In this document: positions 57,078 to 64,000 of the stretch, piece by piece | How the letters are laid out: each line of letters opens with the position of its first letter | Position numbering within the stretch: position 1 is the stretch's first letter | NCBI RefSeq assembly: GCF_000177535.2 | Contig: NC_015673.1 | Coordinates: 1,426,001 to 1,490,000, forward strand | From: Corynebacterium resistens DSM 45100 | GTDB taxonomy: Bacteria > Actinomycetota > Actinomycetes > Mycobacteriales > Mycobacteriaceae | Direction: 5' to 3' | Length of the DNA stretch: 64,000 nt | Notes under the pieces: generated by a model | Databases searched by the model: none | What the model was told of the DNA's origin: nothing | Seen by the model: the letters and a program-made list of their open reading frames with translations, nothing else | Position numbers and translations under genes: made by a program

Positions 57078-57863
57078 TTACGCCTCACCAACGTATGGGC
57101 TCGTAGCCATTTCGCCCCCATCACGCAATTTAGTGATGGAAAAATCATCGAAAACCTCGGGCGCAATTCCTTTGAGTTCTCGCAGACATGTCACAGCAAT
57201 TCGCCGAATCTCTGGATCCGCGTGTTCTGCCGCACGCATGGCGATGAAATGTCGCCAACTACGCAAATTTCCCGTCATCACAAACCGAGTTTCCGCACAA
57301 TTCGGCAGCACAGCCCGTGCAGCTTGGCGCGCTTGTTTGGCCCGCAGCACCGCGTTGGCACCACTGGCGCGGTTGGTCGCCTTTTTGTTTTCGACGCCCA
57401 CCTGTTCCCCATCCATGCCTTCAAGCAGTTCTTCATATACCTGATGAGCTAAGTCTGCTGAGCGCAAGAATAAGTCAGTGAGGTGCTCGTCGGCCTTAAT
57501 GTGTTCTGGCACCACCACGCGTGCTTCTTGCGCGGGTACGTACCGTTGGGACAATTGAGAAAACGAAAAGTGCCGGTGCCGCATAATTTCCGCGGCACAA
57601 GAACGCGACACTCCTCGCAGGTACATCGTGGCGGTGGCGTGTTCCAAAACGGTGAGGTGCCCCACGTCCAACACATGCCGAACATATGCTGCGTTCGTAG
57701 CGGTGTGTGGATTTGGCTTATCCCACGTCTCGTAACACGCACGCCCCGCGAACTCTACAAGCTGGCTAGCTTCGGCACCATCAGTGGACCACTGAACATC
57801 TTCTGGGGGTTGAAAGGTGGTGTGCCCAATGAGCTGAACTTGCAGCTCGGCGATGGTGGCCAT
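57078..57863 (-). CDS. thyX: FAD-dependent thymidylate synthase
   Basis: Makes dTMP from dUMP using FAD, NADPH and methylene-tetrahydrofolate. The ThyX motif RHRxxSxxxxSxR is exact, RHRHFSFSQLSQR, at residues 95-107. Length 261. The start codon is 2 bases after the dapB stop, so the two are coupled. The last residues, EMATSPYVGEA, are the usual C-terminal form. No other thymidylate synthase gene is in this window. Confidence 0.97.
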   Translation of the reverse strand: MATIAELQVQLIGHTTFQPPEDVQWSTDGAEASQLVEFAGRACYETWDKPNPHTATNAAYVRHVLDVGHLTVLEHATATMYLRGVSRSCAAEIMRHRHFSFSQLSQRYVPAQEARVVVPEHIKADEHLTDLFLRSADLAHQVYEELLEGMDGEQVGVENKKATNRASGANAVLRAKQARQAARAVLPNCAETRFVMTGNLRSWRHFIAMRAAEHADPEIRRIAVTCLRELKGIAPEVFDDFSITKLRDGGEMATSPYVGEA

Positions 57864-57865
57864 TG

Positions 57866-58714
<849 letters not shown>

Positions 58715-61078
58715 TTAGCCCTCGTCGACGGGTACGAGGGAGATCTTGCCGCGGTTGTCGATATCCGCGATCTCTACCTCAATCTTGTCCCCAACAGAAA
58801 CCTCGTCCTCCACTCGCTCAATACGACGGTCACCGCCGAGGTTGGAAATGTGAATCAACCCATCGCGCCCCGGCACGAGCGAGACGAAGGCACCGAAAGC
58901 CGTGGTCTTCACAACAGTGCCGAGGAACCGGTCACCAATCTTCGGCAACTGTGGGTTTGCAATGGCATTGATCTTTTCCTCTGCCGCAGCGGCAGCCTGG
59001 CCACCAGTGGCGGAAATGAAGACAGTGCCATCTTCCTCAATGGAAATATCAGCGCCGGTTTCTTCCGTAATTTGGTTGATCGTCTTGCCCTTGGGCCCGA
59101 TAACCTCGCCAATCTTGTTAGCCGGAATGGAGATGGTTGTGATGCGTGGAGCAAACTCGCTCATGTCATCAGGCGCGTCGATGGCATCTTCCATCAGCTG
59201 CAAGATCTCCAAGCGGGCGGTGCGAGCCTGACCCAACGCTTCGGCCAGGACGTCAGATGGAATACCATCCAGCTTCGTATCGAGCTGGAGCGCCGTAACG
59301 AAGTCTTCAGTGCCAGCAACCTTGAAGTCCATGTCTCCGAAGGCATCTTCCGCACCCAAAATATCGGTCAAGGTAACGTACTTATCCTTGTTCCCCACCT
59401 TGCCAGTGACCAAGCCCATGGCGATACCTGCAACGGGTGCCTTCAGTGGCACACCCGCGTTGTACAAGCTCAACGTCGAAGCGCATACAGATCCCATGGA
59501 GGTGGATCCATTGGATCCCATGGCCTCTGAGACTTGGCGAATCGTGTACGGGAACTCATCGCGAGAAGGAATCACTGGCACCAATGCACGCTCTGCCAAC
59601 GCACCGTGGCCGATCTCGCGTCGCTTCGGGCTGCCCACACGGCCGGTCTCTCCAGTGGAGAAGGGTGGGAAGTTGTAGTGATGAATGTAACGCTTCGACG
59701 TCTCCGTACCGAGGGAATCAATCTGCTGCTCCATCTTGAGCGTATCCAACGTGGTCACGCCAAGAATCTGAGTCTCGCCACGCTCGAACAGTGCGGAACC
59801 GTGTGCACGGGGCACCAGCTGTACAACAATTCCGAGATCACGGATAGTAGTCGCATCTCGACCGTCGATGCGGAAGCCCTCTTCCAAAATACGTTGCCGC
59901 ACCAGTTGCTTCGTCACATCGTTGTGCGCTGCACGGATCTCGCCTTCGCGCTCTGGGAATTCCTCCAGCAGCTCATCAACCGTGGCCTGCATGTTTTCAG
60001 CCAGTGCATCATCGCGCTCTTGCTTGTCGGCGATGGACATGATCTCGCCTAGAGCTTCCACTGTTTCAGCCTCGACGGAGGTGTATACGTCCTCACCGAA
60101 TGGTGGGAACAACTCGAACTCGCGAGCCTCGGTCTCGATCGCCCGAGACAGTGCGTCCTGAGCCTCACACAACGTAGCGATGAACGGCTTGGCCGCCTCG
60201 ATGCCTTCAGCCACTACGGCCTCAGTTGGCGCCGGAGCTCCCTGTGCAATTCGCTCAACAGCATCGGCGGTAGCACCTGCTTCCACCATCATGACAGCGA
60301 CGTTTGTGTCGCCTCCCTTGGTTCGACGCCCACGGGCTCCCTTGACTGGCTCAGTCACGCGGCCAGCCACAACCAGCTCGAACACGGATGCGGAGAGTTG
60401 TTCGCGTGTGGGGAATGCAACCCACTGGCCTTCTGGGTGGTCTTCGTCAACCACCAAAGCCATGCGAACACCACCAACTGCGCTGGAGACCGGTAGTCCG
60501 GACAGCTGCGTGGACGCAGAGGCAGCATTAATTGCAAGCACGTCATACATCTCTTGCGGGTCCATGGACAGTACCGTCACAATGACCTGAACCTCGTTGC
60601 GTAGCCCCTTCACAAAGGTCGGGCGCAGTGGGCGGTCAATAAGCCGAGCTGCCAAGATGGCTTCTGTGCCCGGGCGACCTTCGCGACGGAAGAAGCTACC
60701 CGGGATACGACCGGCGGCGTACATGCGTTCTTCGACATCAACCGTCAGTGGGAAGAAGTCGATGCCTTCACGCGGGTTGCGAGATGCCGTCGTGGTGGAC
60801 AGCAGCATCGTATCCTCGTCGAGATACGCGGTGACAGCACCATCAGCCTGACGGGCCAAAAGACCGCTCTCGAAGCGAACGGTGCGCTTACCGAAATCAC
60901 CATTATCGATGGTGGCAGCAGCTTCCCAGACTCCTGCATCGGGATCAATAAGCTCTGCCTGGATCTGTGGCTTCGCTGGCTTGGAGCTACGCGAACGAGC
61001 GGAACCTGCTTTTCCGCGGGATCCGGAACGAGTGGAGTTCTTGCCAGACTTGGGTTGTTGAGTACTACGTGGACTCAT
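58715..61078 (-). CDS. pnp: Polyribonucleotide nucleotidyltransferase (PNPase, GpsI)
   Basis: Phosphorolytic 3'-5' exoribonuclease. Two RNase PH domains (about 45-265 and 365-590), a KH domain (about 620-680, [17 protein letters not shown]) and an S1 domain (about 695-785, [20 protein letters not shown]). 787 residues, with a ~35-residue basic Ser-rich N-terminal extension ([20 protein letters not shown]), typical for actinobacterial GpsI. It is followed by a terminator and probably has its own promoter; the next gene upstream on the same strand is an aminotransferase rather than the usual rpsO. Confidence 0.97.
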   Translation of the reverse strand: MSPRSTQQPKSGKNSTRSGSRGKAGSARSRSSKPAKPQIQAELIDPDAGVWEAAATIDNGDFGKRTVRFESGLLARQADGAVTAYLDEDTMLLSTTTASRNPREGIDFFPLTVDVEERMYAAGRIPGSFFRREGRPGTEAILAARLIDRPLRPTFVKGLRNEVQVIVTVLSMDPQEMYDVLAINAASASTQLSGLPVSSAVGGVRMALVVDEDHPEGQWVAFPTREQLSASVFELVVAGRVTEPVKGARGRRTKGGDTNVAVMMVEAGATADAVERIAQGAPAPTEAVVAEGIEAAKPFIATLCEAQDALSRAIETEAREFELFPPFGEDVYTSVEAETVEALGEIMSIADKQERDDALAENMQATVDELLEEFPEREGEIRAAHNDVTKQLVRQRILEEGFRIDGRDATTIRDLGIVVQLVPRAHGSALFERGETQILGVTTLDTLKMEQQIDSLGTETSKRYIHHYNFPPFSTGETGRVGSPKRREIGHGALAERALVPVIPSRDEFPYTIRQVSEAMGSNGSTSMGSVCASTLSLYNAGVPLKAPVAGIAMGLVTGKVGNKDKYVTLTDILGAEDAFGDMDFKVAGTEDFVTALQLDTKLDGIPSDVLAEALGQARTARLEILQLMEDAIDAPDDMSEFAPRITTISIPANKIGEVIGPKGKTINQITEETGADISIEEDGTVFISATGGQAAAAAEEKINAIANPQLPKIGDRFLGTVVKTTAFGAFVSLVPGRDGLIHISNLGGDRRIERVEDEVSVGDKIEVEIADIDNRGKISLVPVDEG

Positions 61079-61221
61079 CGTGTTGCAATCGCCTTTCTGT
61101 TGCGTTTGCTTTCATAGCCACCGCTAGCACGCCGGTCATCGGTGCCGCGCGCCACGGTGAATTTGCAATCGTCTCTGAATGTGTAAATTACCAGCAGTAA
61201 CGCTACCAGATCTCCACGGTT

Positions 61222-61251
61222 CTGGAAGGATCACCGCGGTGATCCTTCCAG
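61222..61251 (-). terminator. 30-bp perfect palindrome after the aminotransferase gene
   Basis: CTGGAAGGATCACC-GC-GGTGATCCTTCCAG is a perfect palindrome, giving a 13-bp stem with a 4-nt loop, 12 bp after the stop codon. No U-run follows on either strand. It is most likely a terminator or 3' stabiliser; a protein-binding dyad is possible. Confidence 0.55.
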
Positions 61252-61263
61252 CGGCATCGCCTG

Positions 61264-62403
61264 TTATTGGGCAAGTACTTCGTCCAGAGCCTTGGTGAAG
61301 CGTTGAACAGTACCGTCAATATCCGCCAACTTGTCCAGTCCGAACAGCCCAATCCGGAAAGTTTGGAAGTCCTGTGGCTCATCAACCATCAAGGGCACAC
61401 CGCCGGCGATCTGTACACCTGCTTGCGCCATGGCTGGGACCATGTCACCGCGCTCTGAGTTCACCACAACCACCGAGGGCGCTTCATCACCAGGTGCTGC
61501 CACGGAGACGAACCCACGATCGGCAAGTGCGGCACGGACTTTGGCCCCCAGTTCAATTTGGCGCTCTCGCAAGTCACCCAACCCAGTATCAACGGCCCGC
61601 TTCATCAAGGAAAGGTTGTGCACGATAGTATCCGTCGGCATGGTCGCGTGGTAACCATGGTTACCGGCGACATAGGCATCCGCGATGCCAAACCACTTCT
61701 TCAAATCCAGCGCGAAACTCGAAGATGCAGCCGTCTCTACAGCCTCACGCGCGGCCTCGGAAACCATGACATAACCAGAGGCCGGTGAACCGCTCCACCC
61801 CTTTTGCGGTGCACTGATCAGTACATCCACACCAAGCGCCTCCATATCAACCCACATTGCCCCCGAAGCCACGCAGTCAAGTACGAACAAGCCCCCTGCG
61901 GCGTGGACAGCTTCCCCCACCGCCTTGATGTAGTCATCGGCCAGCTGGATGCCAGCAGCCGTTTCTACATGGGGAGCAAACACCACGTCCGGTTTGGTCT
62001 CTTCAATTCGAGCAACCACGTCATCGATCGGTGCTGGGGAAAACTGCCTATTGCCCTTGTGGATCGCCTTGATGACATCGTGGGTGGAAGGAATGTTGCC
62101 GGCGTCAAAAATCTGCGACCACCGATAGGAAAACTGCCCGTTGCGAATGACCAGGGCCTTCTTCCCTGTCGCAAATTGGCGCGCTACTGCTTCCATTGCA
62201 TAAGAGCCTCCGCCTGGCACCACAGCCGCTGCATGAGCGTTGTAAGTGTTTCGCAAGATTTCAAGGAGCTCCTGCATCGCAGTGCGGAACTTGGCGGACA
62301 TGTGATTAAGCGAACGATCGGTGAATACCACCGAGTATTCCAACAGGCCGTCCGGATCAACTTCTGGCAAGGGCAAGTTCGTCACTATAGCTTCCACCTT
62401 CAA
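61264..62403 (-). CDS. Class V aminotransferase (alanine-glyoxylate type)
   Basis: 379-residue PLP enzyme of the aspartate-aminotransferase fold, class V. The cofactor lysine is Lys201 in [15 protein letters not shown] and the pyridine-binding Asp176 is in LDCVASGAMWVD; PGGGSYAMEAVARQF (63-77) holds the phosphate. The pattern resembles alanine-glyoxylate and serine-glyoxylate aminotransferases rather than cysteine desulfurases, since the C-terminal Cys loop is missing. The real amino donor is not known. In other corynebacteria rpsO and pnp are usually adjacent, so this looks like an inserted gene. It has its own promoter gap (62404-62603) and ends at a palindrome. Confidence 0.88.
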   Translation of the reverse strand: MKVEAIVTNLPLPEVDPDGLLEYSVVFTDRSLNHMSAKFRTAMQELLEILRNTYNAHAAAVVPGGGSYAMEAVARQFATGKKALVIRNGQFSYRWSQIFDAGNIPSTHDVIKAIHKGNRQFSPAPIDDVVARIEETKPDVVFAPHVETAAGIQLADDYIKAVGEAVHAAGGLFVLDCVASGAMWVDMEALGVDVLISAPQKGWSGSPASGYVMVSEAAREAVETAASSSFALDLKKWFGIADAYVAGNHGYHATMPTDTIVHNLSLMKRAVDTGLGDLRERQIELGAKVRAALADRGFVSVAAPGDEAPSVVVVNSERGDMVPAMAQAGVQIAGGVPLMVDEPQDFQTFRIGLFGLDKLADIDGTVQRFTKALDEVLAQ

Positions 62404-62603
62404 CTGATTAATTTTTTGGGTTCTGCCATCACCTTACTCATGGAGGTAGACACCACTCATGCAGATGGACATTACTAGTGGTGGTAGACGTCAATCGTTC
62501 AGAAGGGCATGGAAGCCACGGGCATCGCTGCTGCGAAAATAGATAGTGTGCGCATCTGCGATTCGCGAAGCTGCTGCACACTTGATCCTCTGGGATTTTC
62601 AGC

Positions 62604-62656
62604 AAAACAAAACCCCCGTCACTGGAGGCCATTTGAAGGACGGCCAGCGACGGAGG
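62604..62656 (-). terminator. Intrinsic terminator after rpsO
   Basis: On the minus strand CCTCCGTCGCTGGCC pairs with GGCCTCCAGTGACGGGGG (with a bulge and a G-U pair), followed by TTTTGTTTTG. It lies about 20 bp after the rpsO stop. Confidence 0.8.
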
Positions 62657-62676
62657 CGAAGCGGGTGAGCGCGAAC

Positions 62677-62946
62677 TTAGCGGCGCAGACCCAGACGCTC
62701 AATCAGGGAGCGGTAACGGGTGACGTCGTTTTCTGCCAAGTACTTCAGCAGGCCCTTACGACGACCAACCATCAACAGCAGACCACGACGGGAGTGGTGA
62801 TCGTGCTTGTGAAACTTCAGGTGCTCGGTCAGCTGACGGATACGAACGGTCAGCAGTGCAATCTGGGCTTCGGTAGAACCGGTATCGGTCTCGTGGAGGC
62901 CAAATTCCTTGAGGGTTTCAGCCTTCTGCTCTTTAGTGAGAGCCAT
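62677..62946 (-). CDS. rpsO: 30S ribosomal protein S15
   Basis: 89-residue primary rRNA-binding protein of the small subunit. It contains the family stretch [37 protein letters not shown] and ends [12 protein letters not shown]. The ATG at 62946 follows GAAGGAGAAA. It is flanked by ribF upstream (136 bp) and an efficient terminator downstream. Confidence 0.98.
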   Translation of the reverse strand: MALTKEQKAETLKEFGLHETDTGSTEAQIALLTVRIRQLTEHLKFHKHDHHSRRGLLLMVGRRKGLLKYLAENDVTRYRSLIERLGLRR

Positions 62947-63081
62947 GGGATTTCTCCTTCAGATGGTTATTTCAGTCTGCGCGAAAATAGGGCCCGACCG
63001 ATCGAGCCTCGTGTGACTACCGCAGACCACAGTCACAGACTGGGTTAGGTTACCACCCGTGGTGAGCGAATCCAATTCGCG

Positions 63082-63999
63082 CTATGTCAGCGCGTCCCGT
63101 GTGGCATCCACATCGCGCTGAATAGCCGCAATCAGCTCATCCAAATCGGAATAAGTCTCCTGACCACGAATGCGTGCGATGAACTCTACCTCCACGTCAA
63201 GGCCGTACAAATCGGCTTCGTGGTCGAGGATAAAGCTTTCCACACTGCGCGGTTCGTGTCCGAACGTCGGATTCGTTCCCACGGAAATAGCGGCGGGCAA
63301 CCTCTCTCCCACGGGCATGGTTCCCACCTTTTGCCCAGCTTTAACCAAGATTGGTGGTTCACCCGGCTGCTGCACTTGAGCTTCCCGATCCACCTGATCC
63401 GGCAACACGGTGACGTAACCGGCGTACACCCCATCAGCGGGCAAAGCGTACTTATCCTGGAAGTACAAGTTGGCCGTGGGGAACCCAAGCGCCCTGCCCC
63501 CGCGCCCTGCGCCGTGAGTTACTTCCCCACGCACGCTGAAATTACGTCCCAACGCGCGGGCCGCAGCTGCTACATTGCCTGCTGCAAGTTGCTCTCGGAT
63601 ATACGTTGAGCACACCACCCAGTCCCTAGGGTGTTCTGCTTCCGTACCCAGCGTGGCGTCGGAATCAGCAAGCAAAGAAATGACGTCAACGTCGATGCCA
63701 CGTTCGGCACCGAGTTCCTGCAACATCTGTGCGGTTCCAGCGGCCTTGTGACCGAATGTGAAGTTGTCGCCAACGACTACGGCTTTGGCGCGCAACATGT
63801 CCACAAGCGCACGATCCACGTACTCGGCCGGGCTCCACGAAGCGATCTCCGGAGTAAAGCCCACCACTACCACGTGGTCGATACCCATGCTATGGGCGAG
63901 TTCGGCTCGTTGTTCCACGGTCCCCAACAGTGCTGGAACTCGTTCAGGGCTGAATACAACGGTGGGGTGTGGGTCAAAGGTGTACATCACACTAGGCAC
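63082..63999 (-). CDS. ribF: Bifunctional riboflavin kinase/FAD synthetase (5' end outside window)
   Basis: Makes FMN and then FAD. The visible 305 residues start within the FAD-synthetase domain at TFDPHP (a mid-domain family motif); the upstream GxFDxxHxGH nucleotide-binding segment, some 50-60 residues, is beyond the edge, so the GTG at 63999 is only the first visible candidate. VVVGDNFTFGHKAAGT follows. The riboflavin-kinase domain is C-terminal, with GRALGFPTANL, GVYAGYV and the ESFILDHEADLYG segment. The stop at 63082 is intact. Confidence 0.96.
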   Translation of the reverse strand: MPSVMYTFDPHPTVVFSPERVPALLGTVEQRAELAHSMGIDHVVVVGFTPEIASWSPAEYVDRALVDMLRAKAVVVGDNFTFGHKAAGTAQMLQELGAERGIDVDVISLLADSDATLGTEAEHPRDWVVCSTYIREQLAAGNVAAAARALGRNFSVRGEVTHGAGRGGRALGFPTANLYFQDKYALPADGVYAGYVTVLPDQVDREAQVQQPGEPPILVKAGQKVGTMPVGERLPAAISVGTNPTFGHEPRSVESFILDHEADLYGLDVEVEFIARIRGQETYSDLDELIAAIQRDVDATRDALT

Positions 64000-64000
64000 T

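Noticed and set aside
63040..63058. TTAGGTTACCACCC as a DtxR iron box upstream of rpsO
   Set aside because: Only one half resembles the 19-bp consensus and the gene is not an expected iron target.

Overview
The window looks like a stretch of core chromosome from a Corynebacterium or a very close relative. Base composition is moderate, in the mid-50s percent GC by eye. Gene content and order are strongly corynebacterial: suhB-ppgK-sigA, sigB-dtxR, oxyR...hrpA-nrdR-(divS position)-lexA-sugR, hflX-dapF-miaA...miaB-gluABCD-recX-recA, pspA-clgR-cinA-pgsA, ftsK-TIGR03085-rnj-dapA-thyX-dapB-pnp...rpsO-ribF. DtxR carries the metal-binding residues Met10, His79, Glu83, His98, Cys102, Glu105 and His106 at the same numbers as the diphtheria protein. 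I cannot name the species. I see no insertion sequence, prophage, CRISPR array, tRNA or rRNA gene.

Layout. 1-11 kb: inositol monophosphatase (cut by the left edge), polyphosphate glucokinase, SigA with an unusual lysine/alanine-rich plus acidic N-terminus, several small conserved actinobacterial proteins, a superfamily-2 helicase, a methyltransferase, D-aminoacyl-tRNA deacylase and SigB. 11-20.7 kb: DtxR followed by a 15-bp minisatellite where many corynebacteria have galE, then DUF4192, PAC2, a DUF3516 helicase, OxyR and a Tat-exported neutral ceramidase. 20.8-31 kb: HrpA, NrdR, a small membrane protein in the divS position, LexA, a SugR-like regulator, a uracil permease and HflX. The PTS/fructose genes usually found after sugR are absent. 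31-38 kb: a Cys-Gly-tailed hypothetical, DapF, MiaA, a DUF349 protein, a membrane protein and MiaB. 38-46 kb: glutamate ABC importer, RecX, RecA, DUF3046 and the biotin ECF importer BioYMN. 45.6-53.7 kb: PspA, ClgR, CinA, PgsA, a TerC protein behind a manganese riboswitch, FtsK and a TIGR03085 protein. 53.8-64 kb: RNase J with a long RGG-type disordered head, DapA, ThyX, DapB, PNPase, a class V aminotransferase, S15 and RibF (cut by the right edge).

How the genes work together. Several global control nodes cluster here: housekeeping and stress sigma factors, iron (DtxR), peroxide (OxyR), dNTP (NrdR), DNA damage (LexA/RecA/RecX), sugar (SugR-like) and envelope/proteolysis stress (ClgR/PspA). 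RNA processing and decay are also well represented (RNase J, PNPase, two large DExH helicases, Dtd, MiaA/MiaB, HflX). So is cell-wall precursor supply (DapA, DapB, DapF).

The most informative non-coding signals are: (i) a yybP-ykoY-type manganese aptamer before the TerC gene, whose 3' strand can pair either with the aptamer 5' strand or with the Shine-Dalgarno sequence; (ii) two near-identical GGAACA-N17-GTT ECF-sigma-type promoters, before sigB and clgR; (iii) three unrelated intergenic tandem repeats of 7, 15 and 27 bp; (iv) a perfect-core SOS box before recA and a half-site-rich region before lexA; (v) a dyad over the bioY promoter. No wholly new multi-gene system is evident. The best candidates for new biology are the ceramidase with threonine at the expected nucleophile position, the shared Cys-Gly tails of MiaB and a neighbouring hypothetical protein, and the disordered N-termini of SigA and RNase J.
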